64,000 bases of DNA from Coprothermobacteraceae bacterium (GTDB taxonomy: Bacteria; Coprothermobacterota; Coprothermobacteria; Coprothermobacterales; Coprothermobacteraceae), in assembly GCA_013178255.1 (NCBI GenBank), contig JABLWY010000002.1, positions 62,001 to 126,000 on the forward strand. Reading direction: 5' to 3'. Positions 40,729-49,631 of this stretch are shown piece by piece; the first letter of the stretch is position 1; every line of letters begins with the position of its first letter. Under the pieces are notes generated by a model, which had not been told where the DNA came from, ran no database searches, and saw only the letters and a program-made list of their open reading frames with translations. Made by a program: the position numbers and the translations under genes.

Positions 40729-41199
40729 CTACTTTTCAATTATATCATGCAGCTTTTCTTTAACCTCGTAGGCGCTAATATCGTCTTGAGTGAGTATAAA
40801 TATAGTGTCGTCCCCGGCCACGGTGCCGACAATGCCTTTTATCTGTATAGAGTCTATAGCCCTAGCTACGCTTCTTGCAGTCCCGGGGACAGTCTTGACC
40901 ACGAGAATCGGAGAGCGGTATGACATATCTAGTATGCTCTTCCGCACTATAGTCACAATCCGGTCATCAATAGCTACTGGAGCTCCCTCGGGCAGGGTGT
41001 ACTTGTATGTGCCGTCAGGTAAGAAGATCTTCATAGCTCCTATTTTCTTTAGATCTCTGGAAATTGTGCTCTGCGTAACTTCATAGCCCGCTTGTCTCAA
41101 TTTTTCGACTAAATGTTGCTGAGTCGACACTGCTTCGGACTTTATCAGGTCTCTCAGTAGTTTCAACCTCGCTGCTGACGTTCTTCTGCTGTTTTCCAT
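40729..41199 (-). CDS. argR: Arginine repressor
   Basis: 156 residues from ATG 41199, just after AGGAGGAGGAG; longer in-frame starts lack a site. The N-terminal winged helix has the STISRDLKKIGA recognition segment, and the C-terminal hexamerisation/arginine-binding domain has GTVAGDDTIFI. It controls arginine synthesis and breakdown genes in response to arginine. Confidence 0.95.
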   Translation of the reverse strand: MENSRRTSAARLKLLRDLIKSEAVSTQQHLVEKLRQAGYEVTQSTISRDLKKIGAMKIFLPDGTYKYTLPEGAPVAIDDRIVTIVRKSILDMSYRSPILVVKTVPGTARSVARAIDSIQIKGIVGTVAGDDTIFILTQDDISAYEVKEKLHDIIEK

Positions 41200-41252
41200 A
41201 TTACTCCTCCTCCTCAGCATATTTATACCAACTGATGACATTCTACACCAGT

Positions 41253-41281
41253 TTGCCGTCATATGCAACATGGTTTACAAT
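41253..41281 (+). promoter_or_regulatory. Promoter of the MFS gene
   Basis: -35 TTGCCG (41253-41258) and -10 TACAAT (41276-41281) with a 17-base spacer. The ATG at 41291 is nine bases after the -10, so the leader would be only two or three bases. Confidence 0.5.
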
Positions 41282-41290
41282 ACTCATGGA

Positions 41291-42523
41291 ATGAAAGTCA
41301 ATCAAATATTTCGACAGTATAAGAGTGCTTTGGACGCAAACCCGCCCGTACTGAAGTACTTCTTGGTAGTGGCTTTCTTGTCTGAGGTAGGTTTTACTTT
41401 CTATTTCACGGTCTTCAACCTGTATCTTGCGGGGCTGGGAGTCTCCATGGGTGTCATCGGTACCATACTGAGCGCTAGATCATTTGGGTCTGTGCTTATG
41501 ACAGTTCCTGCTGCACTCGTAATAAACCGTATAGGTTACAGGCGCACGTTTGTGACAGCTATGCTACTAGCGGTGGTTGCACAGGCCGTAGTTTTACTGA
41601 CAAGGTCGTCAGTGGTGCTGGTAGGCATAGGCGCCATACTAGGACTTTCTGATGCCCTATTCATGATAGGCACCGCTCCTTTCTTGATGGACCACACAGA
41701 TGCTCGGTACCGCAAAGAGGTATTCTCCTTCAACGGTGCGTTGTTCACGCTTGCGTTTGCTGCTGGTTCATTCTTGACGTACTTGTCAGGATACCTTAGG
41801 GTTGGTGACCCGCTGCGGTTGTACCGCACCATCATGTGGAGCGGAGTAGCGTGTGCGGGGGTAGCACTTATCCTTGCTGCTTTACTGATCAAGACTAAGA
41901 GCAGAGCTTCGCTATCGAATCCTTTTACTCCTGAGAATCTCAAACACCTAAAGGGTTTCTATCCGTTGCTTGCAGTATTGATAACGCCACGTGTACTTGT
42001 GGGATTGGGGGCAAGCCTCATCATTCCATTCATGAACTTGTACTTCCACGATCTGTTCAAATTGACAGGCCCTCAGGTAGGTTTGGTCTATACCTTTGGT
42101 CAACTGGCGACGGCTATGGGTATGCTCGTAGCCCCGTTGTTGGCGGCCCGTCTTGGCTACGTGAAGACCATAGTCTTCACCGAGCTAGCGTCCTTACCTT
42201 TCATGTACGCACTTGCAGCGGCTGGTTCCCTGACAGTTGCGTTGCCTGCTTTTCTCATACGCCAAGCTCTGATGAATATGTCTAGCCCTGTTTCACAGCA
42301 ATTCAACATGGAACTTACGCCTCTTCAGTTCCGAACCATCACTAATGGACTTATGAGCATGGGGGACAATTTGGCACGTGCTGCAGGGTCACTGATAGCA
42401 GGCTTTCTTATAGAAAGCAGGGGATATGCTGCGTCTTTCTATGCTGCTATGCTGCTCTACTTCATCTCTTCGGTCTTCTATTATGTATTCCTCTCGCCTC
42501 ACGAGAGCAAAGTGACTGCGTGA
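41291..42523 (+). CDS. Major facilitator superfamily transporter
   Basis: 410 residues with about 12 helices; MFS loop 2-3 is INRIGYRR and a related loop lies in the second half (LAARLGY). Substrate not evident. ATG 41291 is preferred over the in-frame ATG 41270, which lies upstream of the predicted transcription start. Its last 62 bases overlap the convergent DtxR-type gene. Confidence 0.85.
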   Translation: MKVNQIFRQYKSALDANPPVLKYFLVVAFLSEVGFTFYFTVFNLYLAGLGVSMGVIGTILSARSFGSVLMTVPAALVINRIGYRRTFVTAMLLAVVAQAVVLLTRSSVVLVGIGAILGLSDALFMIGTAPFLMDHTDARYRKEVFSFNGALFTLAFAAGSFLTYLSGYLRVGDPLRLYRTIMWSGVACAGVALILAALLIKTKSRASLSNPFTPENLKHLKGFYPLLAVLITPRVLVGLGASLIIPFMNLYFHDLFKLTGPQVGLVYTFGQLATAMGMLVAPLLAARLGYVKTIVFTELASLPFMYALAAAGSLTVALPAFLIRQALMNMSSPVSQQFNMELTPLQFRTITNGLMSMGDNLARAAGSLIAGFLIESRGYAASFYAAMLLYFISSVFYYVFLSPHESKVTA

Positions 42524-42875
42524 GTGCCTCCAAAGTTTCCTTGTGTAGGAAGTGCTCCATCTTGCATGCATCAGCCTCAGCTATTTCTTCAGAAACGCCC
42601 ATAGCTATTAGCGCGTTCTTTATGGCCTGATGGAGACGTAGGACTTCCTGTGCTAGTTTCTCGCCTTCTTTTGTGAGGTATATTCTTCCGTAAGGTTGGC
42701 GCTCTATCAGCTCTTTTTCCTGCAATCTCTTTAGCATCAGGGAAACAGAAGGTTTGGCAAGCTTCAGGGCACCGCACAAGTAAGTAACGGTTACGCCCGT
42801 GTCCCTGTCTGGGGATCTGTAAATAGCTTCTATGAGGTCTTCCTCGCGATTAGTTACCTGATTGTTGTTTGACAT
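42462..42875 (-). CDS. DtxR/MntR-family metal-dependent repressor
   Basis: 137 residues. The N-terminal winged helix (EAIYRSP, LKLAKPSVSLMLKRLQEKELI) is followed by the metal-binding dimerisation domain with LRLHQAI and ADACKMEHFL, where Cys, Glu and His side chains are the usual ligands. No SH3 domain, so it is of the short MntR/IdeR-core type. It would sense Mn2+ or Fe2+; feoAB and the ferritin-like gene in this window are possible targets (inference). A leaderless start is suggested by AATAAT seven bases before the ATG. Confidence 0.87.
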   Translation of the reverse strand: MSNNNQVTNREEDLIEAIYRSPDRDTGVTVTYLCGALKLAKPSVSLMLKRLQEKELIERQPYGRIYLTKEGEKLAQEVLRLHQAIKNALIAMGVSEEIAEADACKMEHFLHKETLEALTQSLCSREARGIHNRRPKR

Positions 42876-42882
42876 ATGTTAA

Positions 42883-42891
42883 ATTATTGCA
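42883..42891 (-). promoter_or_regulatory. Extended -10 of the leaderless DtxR-type gene
   Basis: TGC then AATAAT on the minus strand (42888-42883), seven bases before the ATG. Confidence 0.4.
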
Positions 42892-42925
42892 CAATCAGGT
42901 TGTATGGTTTGCCCTCGTGAGGGTA

Positions 42926-42931
42926 TATAAT
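42926..42931 (+). promoter_or_regulatory. -10 box of the first cold-shock gene
   Basis: TATAAT, giving a leader of about 39 bases. The leader contains CCCC ATAAGAA-C GGGG, a small hairpin, before an AGAGGTAAG ribosome site. Confidence 0.5.
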
Positions 42932-42976
42932 GAACGTGCCCCATAAGAACGGGGAAGAAAGAAGAGGTAAGAAGTA

Positions 42977-43180
42977 ATGTTGACAGGAACAGTTAAGTGG
43001 TTTGACGCTCAGAAGGGTTACGGGTTCATTACCCGCGATGACGGCGAGGGTGACGTGTTCGTTCATTTCTCAGCCATTGAAGCAGATGGTTTTAAGAGCC
43101 TGAATGAGGGCGACAAAGTCGAATTTGATGTGACTAAAGGCCCCAAGGGACCACAAGCAGCTCGCGTTGTAAAGAAATAA
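42977..43180 (+). CDS. Cold-shock protein (copy 1)
   Basis: 67 residues, single CSD fold. RNP1 is KGYGFIT and RNP2 is VFVHFSAI; the N-terminus is GTVKWFDAQ. Binds single-stranded nucleic acid. Very similar to the next gene (copy 2), indicating tandem duplication. It has its own promoter and terminator. Confidence 0.95.
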   Translation: MLTGTVKWFDAQKGYGFITRDDGEGDVFVHFSAIEADGFKSLNEGDKVEFDVTKGPKGPQAARVVKK

Positions 43181-43205
43181 ACCATAGCAACGATAAGCGT
43201 GCTCG

Positions 43206-43234
43206 AGGGCGGCTCACTGCCGCCCTTGTTTTTT
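43206..43234 (+). terminator. Terminator of cold-shock gene 1
   Basis: AGGGCGGC (43206-43213), TCACT loop, GCCGCCCT, then TGTTTTTT. Confidence 0.88.
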
Positions 43235-43297
43235 AGCATGAAGTGGATTAGAATATATACAGCCCCGCAAGGGGTAAATGCAACAGGAGGTACGGAG

Positions 43298-43501
43298 ATG
43301 TACACAGGAACAGTTAAGTGGTTCGACGCGAAGAAGGGCTACGGGTTCATTACCCGCGATGACGGTGAAGGAGATGTGTTTGTTCACTTCTCAGCTATTG
43401 AGGGCGAAGGATTCAAGACTTTGGAACAGGGCGAGAAAGTAGAGTTCGAGATCGTAAAAGGCCCCAAGGGACCTCAGGCAGCTAAAGTCGTAAAAAAGTA
43501 G
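43298..43501 (+). CDS. Cold-shock protein (copy 2)
   Basis: 67 residues from ATG 43298 after AGGAGG. Same fold and motifs as copy 1; differences cluster in the second half ([21 protein letters not shown]). Its leader also has a CCCC-GCAA-GGGG hairpin at 43263-43274. A terminator lies between the two copies, so they are independently transcribed. Confidence 0.95.
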   Translation: MYTGTVKWFDAKKGYGFITRDDGEGDVFVHFSAIEGEGFKTLEQGEKVEFEIVKGPKGPQAAKVVKK

Positions 43502-43527
43502 CTTGTTGAGATAGCTCAACATTGTCA

Positions 43528-43560
43528 AAGAAGCCCCCTGATACAGGGGGCTTCTTATTT
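43528..43560 (+). terminator. Terminator of cold-shock gene 2
   Basis: A perfect 12-bp stem AAGAAGCCCCCT / AGGGGGCTTCTT with a GATAC loop, then ATTTT. Confidence 0.9.
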
Positions 43561-43565
43561 TGGAG

Positions 43566-43571
43566 TACAAT
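43566..43571 (+). promoter_or_regulatory. -10 box of the leaderless glycerate kinase gene
   Basis: TACAAT, six bases before the ATG at 43578. Confidence 0.5.
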
Positions 43572-43577
43572 ATAGGT

Positions 43578-44696
43578 ATGTTCAAGGTTGCTGTCGCCTT
43601 TAATGCCTTCAAGGGTTCTTTGGATGCTTGCGAGGCTACAGACCTCGCTGTTTCAGTGTTTTCCGAAGTTGGTTTTGCCGTGGAGCCTTTCTACATCGCG
43701 GACGGTGGTGACAGTACAGTGGAGGCAGCACAGCGGATTGGGGGTCGCGTGGTGGAGGTCGACACCTTTGACCCTCTAATGCGTCCCATAAAAGCTCCTA
43801 TTGCTTTCATTGGCGATACAGCTGTCATTGAAATGGCAAAGGCTAGTGGACTGGTTCTACTAAGCCCCCATGAGAGGAATCCAGAGAAGACCACCACTTT
43901 TGGCACAGGAATTCTCATACGTGAGGCTGCTAGGTTGGGTGCAAACAGGATCATATTGGGTATAGGCGGTTCGGCTACCAACGATGGCGGCATGGGCATG
44001 TTGGAGGCTCTAGGCCTCAAGTTCTTAGACGAGGGTCGACTTCTGCCGGGGACTGGTGGAAGTTTGGGGCGTGTTTCATTCATAACTGGCGACCTAACAA
44101 ACTTGCCGCCCATTACAGTTGCATCAGATGTTACAAACCCGTTATTGGGCAAACAAGGTGCTACACGCACCTACGGCCCCCAGAAGGGTGCAGACCCGTC
44201 TATGTTAGAGCGCCTTGAAATCGGTATGGAGAACTACGCTAACATAGTCGAGCGTCATGTGAACAGAAAAGTGCGGGATATTCCTGGAGCAGGGGCTGCG
44301 GGCGGTGTGGGTTTTGCTGCTTTGGCTTTCCTGGATGCCGAGCTGCGACCCGGAGCTGAGATATTCCTTGACTTGAACACATTTGACACGAGAGCCAAAG
44401 GTTGTGCCCTGTTGGTTACAGGAGAAGGAAAGTTGGACCATCAGACGTTGATGGGGAAGGCTCCGTTTAGGGTCTTGAAAAGATTTAAAGCGGTAAACCC
44501 CACGGGGGTTGCCATAGCCGTGTCAGGTATATGTGCCGATGAAGCAGATCTTCACAGTGCTGGGTTTGATGCCCTTTTTACCATCCAACGGGGTCCGATC
44601 AGTGAAGCGGCTTCCATGGAAACAGCTGCAGATCTCTTGCAAGCTCAACTTCGCGAAATAGCCTCTCTTTGTAGGAAGCTACTTGAACATCGCTGA
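43578..44696 (+). CDS. glxK: Glycerate kinase (GlxK type)
   Basis: 372 residues, type I glycerate kinase. Recognised from AFNAFKGSLDA, ADGGDSTVEA, GIGGSATNDGGMGM and PGAGAAGGVGFA. It phosphorylates glycerate, usually to 2-phosphoglycerate, feeding glycolysis. ATG 43578 is favoured over the in-frame ATG 43560, because the latter lies upstream of the -10. It overlaps the convergent flavoprotein gene by 18 bases. Confidence 0.92.
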   Translation: MFKVAVAFNAFKGSLDACEATDLAVSVFSEVGFAVEPFYIADGGDSTVEAAQRIGGRVVEVDTFDPLMRPIKAPIAFIGDTAVIEMAKASGLVLLSPHERNPEKTTTFGTGILIREAARLGANRIILGIGGSATNDGGMGMLEALGLKFLDEGRLLPGTGGSLGRVSFITGDLTNLPPITVASDVTNPLLGKQGATRTYGPQKGADPSMLERLEIGMENYANIVERHVNRKVRDIPGAGAAGGVGFAALAFLDAELRPGAEIFLDLNTFDTRAKGCALLVTGEGKLDHQTLMGKAPFRVLKRFKAVNPTGVAIAVSGICADEADLHSAGFDALFTIQRGPISEAASMETAADLLQAQLREIASLCRKLLEHR

Positions 44697-45791
44697 GATC
44701 ATCTCCAGTAAGACGTGCCCAAGAGCACCTGGACTTGCCTTTAGCAAGTTTAGTTGTTGAAGCATGTTGTCCTTGTTCTTCCGGATCACAAACATAAGTA
44801 ATCGTGACGCTTGCTGGCTTCCTGATATGTGCTTCCACATTCTCCTGAGTTTCAGCTGCTGGTTTAGGTACTGATGCACCTGCTTCGCTTTCAGCTCCTC
44901 TTCATACACTCGGCATATGCTGCCTTTGCTGGCGAGAGCATTAGCTGCACATTGGGCAGAAAGCACTGCAGTCTGTATACCGTCTCCCAAGAAGGGGCCG
45001 CAAAAGCCGGCTGCGTCTCCTACCAGTAAGATCCTATCTATGCATCTCTTATTAACAGGCCCGCTCACAGGAATAGCTCCTCCGCGAGGCTTAACAGGCT
45101 CGCAGTCTGTGTCTAGCATCTCCTGGGAGATTAGAGCCAATTGCCCCCGCTTCAAGGCATTCTCAGCAGCGCAGCCCACAGAAAGCGTTGAACCGTTGTC
45201 GAAAGCCCACACTCCGTAACCTCGAGCTATAGCTGGATCTATGATGAAGGTGATGTCGCGCACGTTTTGCGCATAGCAGTCCCATTCATAGCCATAGAGC
45301 CACGATCCTACAGTGCCCAAGCCTGACGACCTAGCTACCCTTGAAAAGGCTCCGTCTGCTCCTATTAACGTTTCGAACTTAACCTCGATGCGGTCTTGGA
45401 AGCAGCTCAGCACCGCCCAATCGCTAGCTAGGCCTGTGAAGGTGCAGCGTGGTATGAACTCCACATTAGCAGGCAAATTGGATAAGGCCTTTTGGAAAAA
45501 AGCTTCCTTGTCTAGTAGATACATGAAAGGTTCATCTGAGTGCAGTTCTACTTCGCCTATGCCCTTGAATATGAGCTTCATGTCGTTGTAGTGCTTGGCC
45601 AAGGGGATTTCAAAGGGAAATACAGAGCTCATCAGATCAAGAGTAGTTTTCGTAATAAGTCCTGTGGATGGTGTGTTTGGGAACGTTTTCCTATCGATAA
45701 GCAAGGTCCTTTTTTCTGGGGGCGCGGAATATGCAACGGCAATACCAGCAAAGCTGGCTCCGACGATTAAGACGTCAGTGGATCGAGCCAT
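44679..45791 (-). CDS. FAD-dependent reductase, geranylgeranyl reductase-like
   Basis: 370 residues from ATG 45791. The FAD fold is VLIVGASFAGIAVA, and the second flavin motif is LLVGDAAGFCGPFLGDGI, typical of the geranylgeranyl reductase / PHBH superfamily. The C-terminus is helical. It may reduce isoprenoid chains or act as a monooxygenase-like flavoprotein; the substrate is unclear. It starts inside the end of the deacetylase gene (17-base overlap) and lacks a good ribosome site, so coupling is likely. Confidence 0.8.
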   Translation of the reverse strand: MARSTDVLIVGASFAGIAVAYSAPPEKRTLLIDRKTFPNTPSTGLITKTTLDLMSSVFPFEIPLAKHYNDMKLIFKGIGEVELHSDEPFMYLLDKEAFFQKALSNLPANVEFIPRCTFTGLASDWAVLSCFQDRIEVKFETLIGADGAFSRVARSSGLGTVGSWLYGYEWDCYAQNVRDITFIIDPAIARGYGVWAFDNGSTLSVGCAAENALKRGQLALISQEMLDTDCEPVKPRGGAIPVSGPVNKRCIDRILLVGDAAGFCGPFLGDGIQTAVLSAQCAANALASKGSICRVYEEELKAKQVHQYLNQQLKLRRMWKHISGSQQASRLLMFVIRKNKDNMLQQLNLLKASPGALGHVLLEMISAMFK

Positions 45792-46488
45792 GAACTTTGA
45801 GGAGAACGGGTAACGCAAGCCTCAAGGCTTCTATGTCAGCGTTGGTGATGTGCAACAGTATGATACTGCCCCTTTTGGCTCTTAGCAGGTTTGCTACCCG
45901 GGTCTCGACTGATACAGGTTCTTTGCCTCTATATGAAACTGCGTTCCAGAGCATTATCCTATAGCCCAACTTGACGCAAATTGCCTTTGTGTTCGAGTCG
46001 TATAGCTCGCCTGGAGGCCTGAAGTATTTGACCTTGGGCCGTTGTACGTTAGCGTACTTGTAAAAGGCTTCAATTTCTCGATCTGCCAATAGTATCTCTC
46101 GCTCTTGCTTAACATACGGCACGTTTCTGAAATAGACGTGGTGATACGTATGATTGTGAACCTCACACCCCTCTCTTACCAACTGAACAAACAGGTCTGC
46201 GTTATCATGCAGTGCTTTACCATACGGAAACAATAGGCAAATAAAGTCTTGTTTGTGCTCTCTGCGCAATGCTATAAGGGCTTTAAGGGCGGGGCGCGAA
46301 TAGCCGTCGTCCAGGGTTATCAGAAAAGGTAGATTTGTGCTGAATATCACTAAGGAAGAAGCAGTTATTGGGGTTATCGCTTTCGTCGCAGTGGTCGGAG
46401 CAACGCTGAGTGCGACTAGAGGGTGGGCATATACCTTGGGGAATCCTATGATCAAAGTAGCTACAAGAGCCGCTAGCAGTTTCCTCAT
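45775..46488 (-). CDS. Secreted polysaccharide deacetylase (CE4 family)
   Basis: 237 residues with a signal peptide (MRKLLAALVATLIIGFPKVYA). The CE4 motifs are LDDGYS, CEVHNHTYHH (metal His pair) and FRPPGELYD. It would remove acetyl groups from peptidoglycan or another surface glycan. ATG 46488 is chosen because it opens the signal peptide and sits seven bases after TAGAAT; the longer frame from 46518 would start upstream of the -10. Confidence 0.85.
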   Translation of the reverse strand: MRKLLAALVATLIIGFPKVYAHPLVALSVAPTTATKAITPITASSLVIFSTNLPFLITLDDGYSRPALKALIALRREHKQDFICLLFPYGKALHDNADLFVQLVREGCEVHNHTYHHVYFRNVPYVKQEREILLADREIEAFYKYANVQRPKVKYFRPPGELYDSNTKAICVKLGYRIMLWNAVSYRGKEPVSVETRVANLLRAKRGSIILLHITNADIEALRLALPVLLKVHGSIH

Positions 46489-46495
46489 AAACGTT

Positions 46496-46501
46496 ATTCT
46501 A
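46496..46501 (-). promoter_or_regulatory. -10 box of the leaderless deacetylase gene
   Basis: TAGAAT on the minus strand, seven bases before the ATG at 46488. Confidence 0.5.
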
Positions 46502-46523
46502 CCCCTTTTTAGGCGCACGGGTT

Positions 46524-46529
46524 TAGAAT
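46524..46529 (+). promoter_or_regulatory. -10 box of the leaderless murB gene
   Basis: TAGAAT, six bases before the ATG at 46536. It is divergent from the deacetylase promoter, 22 bases away. Confidence 0.5.
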
Positions 46530-46535
46530 TACACT

Positions 46536-47378
46536 ATGAACGTGAAAAAGCAAAGAGAGAATCTAAAGGAATATTCATACATGCGACTTGGTCCCGAGGC
46601 GTTGGTGTGGAGAGCCAAGAACTCGTTGGAGGTGCTCGAGGACCCATCTTTTGTGCTAGACAAGGTTGTATTAGGTAACTGCTCAAAGGTGCTATTGCCC
46701 GACATCATTGGCGAAGTTTTTCTAAACGTCGACCAACAGCCTCTCTTAGATCACAGCGAAGGACTCTTGTATGTATCTAGTGGTACTAAGGTGAGTCAGT
46801 TGATGTCCTATGCTATCGTACATGGGTTAGATGGCCTCGACTTTTTGGCGGGCATACCAGGCACTGTAGGTGGCTTGTTGTGGATGAACGGTGGCGCTTT
46901 TGGTCAACATGTCTGGGACGTAGTGGAGCGGGCGCGCGTGATTACTGACAGTGGGGAAGTTGTTTGGTTACGACCCTCAGACCTCAGGCCTGAGTATAGG
47001 AGGAGCCACCTTGATAAGGCGGGCGTACGTTTCATTGTAGACGCTGTGCTTCACTATAGGGCTGGCGATCCGGTGAAGGTACAGGCTATGGTTGCTGAGA
47101 GGGTGAACTACCGCAGGTTTAGGCACCCCATGGACTACCCAAGCTTGGGAAGCACCTTCAAGAATGGTGAGGGATATAGAGCGTGGGAACTCATCCAGAG
47201 GGCAGGGCTCTCAGGCTACCGGATAGGAGATGCCATGTTTTCCACTAAACATGCCAATTTCTTGATAAACTTGGGCTCGGCCACTCGTGAGGATGTCTTA
47301 GCTCTTATAGAGTTAGCGCAGGTGCGCGTTCGAAAGAAGTTTGGAATAGACTTAGAACCTGAAGTCGTTATCCTTTAG
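46536..47378 (+). CDS. murB: UDP-N-acetylenolpyruvoylglucosamine reductase
   Basis: 280 residues. The FAD-binding loop is GLDFLAGIPGTVGG with WMNGGAFG; the catalytic Ser lies in SLGSTFKN and the Glu in LEPEV near the C-terminus. It makes UDP-MurNAc for peptidoglycan. Short for the family (type II-like). It is placed alone, outside a mur cluster, and overlaps phoU by four bases at the 3' end. Confidence 0.93.
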   Translation: MNVKKQRENLKEYSYMRLGPEALVWRAKNSLEVLEDPSFVLDKVVLGNCSKVLLPDIIGEVFLNVDQQPLLDHSEGLLYVSSGTKVSQLMSYAIVHGLDGLDFLAGIPGTVGGLLWMNGGAFGQHVWDVVERARVITDSGEVVWLRPSDLRPEYRRSHLDKAGVRFIVDAVLHYRAGDPVKVQAMVAERVNYRRFRHPMDYPSLGSTFKNGEGYRAWELIQRAGLSGYRIGDAMFSTKHANFLINLGSATREDVLALIELAQVRVRKKFGIDLEPEVVIL

Positions 47379-48037
47379 TCTCCGTGCGGGCCCTGGTGGC
47401 GTACGTCTTCTCCGTGAACCAGGAAGAACGTGTTCTCGGCAATGTTTGTAGCCAGGTCAGCTATACGCTCTAGGTCCTTGCCAGTAAACATAAGATCAAG
47501 AGCCTTGTTTACGGTCTTAGCGTCGCCTAGTATATAAGAGATCAGCTCTCTAACGATTTGTTCCTGCAGTTCATCCACTACAACGTCTGACTCAATGACT
47601 TCCTTTGCCAAATCTACGTCTTCTTGGAAGAAGCTGTCCAAAGCTTTCTTGGTCATACTTTGAGCCAGGTCAGCCATCCTGGGGATATCAATAAGAGGTT
47701 TGAGGAGTGGCTCTTGTATTATCTTTACAGCCCTGCGTGATATGTTCTCCGCATGGTCGCCCATTCTTTCTAGGTCTTTGTCGATCTTAAGTATGCACAC
47801 CAGTCTTCTAAGGTCATTAGCTACCGGTTGATATCTGGCTAGCGCTATCAAGCTTTCCTCGTCAATAGTTCTTTCCAAGTCATTTATCCGGGGTTCTAAC
47901 ACTTCGATGACCTCTTGTGCTAGCCGCGGGTCCTTGTCTACAAGCGTTCTTATAGATTTAACTATGGCGTCTTCTACTAGTCCGCCCATCTCCGCTAACA
48001 TTTCATTGATCTCAGCAAGCTTCTCGGCAAAGTTCAT
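47375..48037 (-). CDS. phoU: Phosphate transport regulator PhoU
   Basis: 220 residues, two PhoU helical repeats with metal motifs ERMGDHAENI and ERIADLATNI. It signals phosphate status from the Pst transporter to the sensor kinase and limits uptake. ATG 48037 has GGGGG seven bases upstream; ATG 48043 is in frame. It is the last gene of the phosphate operon. Confidence 0.94.
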   Translation of the reverse strand: MNFAEKLAEINEMLAEMGGLVEDAIVKSIRTLVDKDPRLAQEVIEVLEPRINDLERTIDEESLIALARYQPVANDLRRLVCILKIDKDLERMGDHAENISRRAVKIIQEPLLKPLIDIPRMADLAQSMTKKALDSFFQEDVDLAKEVIESDVVVDELQEQIVRELISYILGDAKTVNKALDLMFTGKDLERIADLATNIAENTFFLVHGEDVRHQGPHGD

Positions 48038-48048
48038 GTACATACCCC

Positions 48049-48798
48049 CTATCCAAACCTTCCGGTTACGTATCGCTGCGTACGTTCGTCTCTTGGCTTA
48101 GTAAATATATTGTCCGTCATGTCGTACTCCGCAAGATAACCATTTAGGAAGAAGGCTGTGTAGTCAGACACGCGAGCAGCTTGGTACATGTTGTGAGTAA
48201 CCAAGACGATCGTATACTCCTCTTTCAACGATAATATCAGTTCCTCGATACGGGCAGTGGCGGCAGGGTCTAAGGCTGAAGTTGGTTCGTCCATGAGTAG
48301 CACTTCAGGGTCCACGGCAATGGCCCTCGCGATACACAGTCTTTGTTGCTGTCCGCCAGACAATTCGAAAGCGCTGTGGTTGAGTCGATTAGATACTTCA
48401 TCCCAGAGGCCTGCTGATCTGAGGGCGTGTTCGACCTTGCTTCTTATGAATTCGCGGTCTTTTATCTGCCGTAGTCTTAGTCCGTAGGCTACATTATCAA
48501 ATATGCTCATGGGGAAAGGATTGGGTTTCTGGAACACCATGCCCACTCGCCTTCGGAGGTCCACTGGGTTCATGGCGTATATATCTTCACCATCTAGCGT
48601 TATGCGCCCCACCATTTTGAAGTTCGGACTAAGGTCGTTGAGTCTGTTCAGTGTCCTCAAGAACGTGGTCTTACCGCATCCCGAAGGGCCTATAATCGCT
48701 GTCACAGCTGCTTCATTTATGCCTAAATTGATATCGTAAAGGACCTGCTTGTCGCCAAAATAGGCGCTCACATTAGTTGCCTCTATCTTTAGAGCCAT
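48049..48798 (-). CDS. pstB: Phosphate ABC transporter ATPase
   Basis: 249 residues. Walker [10 protein letters not shown], signature [10 protein letters not shown], Walker [14 protein letters not shown] and switch His in VTHNM. PstB-specific segments such as [12 protein letters not shown] are present. It overlaps pstA by ten bases. Confidence 0.97.
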   Translation of the reverse strand: MALKIEATNVSAYFGDKQVLYDINLGINEAAVTAIIGPSGCGKTTFLRTLNRLNDLSPNFKMVGRITLDGEDIYAMNPVDLRRRVGMVFQKPNPFPMSIFDNVAYGLRLRQIKDREFIRSKVEHALRSAGLWDEVSNRLNHSAFELSGGQQQRLCIARAIAVDPEVLLMDEPTSALDPAATARIEELILSLKEEYTIVLVTHNMYQAARVSDYTAFFLNGYLAEYDMTDNIFTKPRDERTQRYVTGRFG

Positions 48799-49631
48799 TG
48801 CTGGACCCTCCTCTTGTAGATGTATCCCAATACTCTGACAGCTAGCACAAGCATCAACAGAATGAATCCTGCACCAGCCGCTATGGGTAGGACTTTTGTG
48901 CGATTTGTATGCTGTGTTGCAAGTATAAAAATGTGATAAGGCAAAGCCATAAACGTTCTTCGTGGGTCAAGGGTAAGCGACGGCTGGTAGAACACAACGC
49001 CTGTCAGGAGTATAGGCGCTGTCTCACCCAAAGCCCGGCTCAGGGCGAGGAAAATGCCTGAGAGCATTCCGCTGATGCTGTATCTAAATGAAATGTCCCG
49101 CCATACTCTCCAAGAGCTAGCCCCCAACGAAATAGCTCCTTCCTTTTGTGCGGTAGGCACCAGCCTTACGGCCTCCTCTGTTGTTGTTATTATGACGGGA
49201 AGGTTCATTATTGACAGCGTTAATGCTGACGCAAGAAGCGATAATCCCATGTTCAGGGCCCTAACAAAGAATGCTAGTCCGAACAAGCCATAGACAATAG
49301 CAGGCACGCCGCTTAGCGTTCGTATAGTACTCCTGAGCAGCCGCGTTACCCCATTATCAGGGGCAAACTCGGCTAAGTAAACACCCGCGAGCACGCCTAT
49401 AGGTGCGGAGATAACTGCTACCCACAGGGCTAGGTACAGAGAACCAATAAGAGGCGTTACTATGCCGCCTTCGGTCATGCCCAAGGTAGGCCTACTAAAG
49501 ATGAAGCTGAGAGAAATGACGTTCTTAGATAGACTGAAAAGGTATACTACCACCCAGATAACGAACAAGACTGCAATCGAGTATGCTACAGCACTAAACA
49601 GAATCCAAAGCCTTTCACTAATCCTATTCAC
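48789..49631 (-). CDS. pstA: Phosphate ABC transporter permease PstA
   Basis: 280 residues, six membrane helices, with the permease EAA-like loop [17 protein letters not shown]. It overlaps pstC by four bases and pstB by ten. Confidence 0.95.
   Translation of the reverse strand: MNRISERLWILFSAVAYSIAVLFVIWVVVYLFSLSKNVISLSFIFSRPTLGMTEGGIVTPLIGSLYLALWVAVISAPIGVLAGVYLAEFAPDNGVTRLLRSTIRTLSGVPAIVYGLFGLAFFVRALNMGLSLLASALTLSIMNLPVIITTTEEAVRLVPTAQKEGAISLGASSWRVWRDISFRYSISGMLSGIFLALSRALGETAPILLTGVVFYQPSLTLDPRRTFMALPYHIFILATQHTNRTKVLPIAAGAGFILLMLVLAVRVLGYIYKRRVQQWL

Noticed and set aside
42912-42923. Inverted repeat CCCTC-GT-GAGGG near the first cold-shock promoter
   Set aside because: Arms are only five bases and no repeat of it was found near other promoters. 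It could be an operator for the DtxR-type protein but nothing supports that.
48040-48056. Half-site ATACCCCC upstream of phoU, resembling the CsoR-type operator
   Set aside because: There is no matching right arm, and it serves as the phoU ribosome site on the minus strand.
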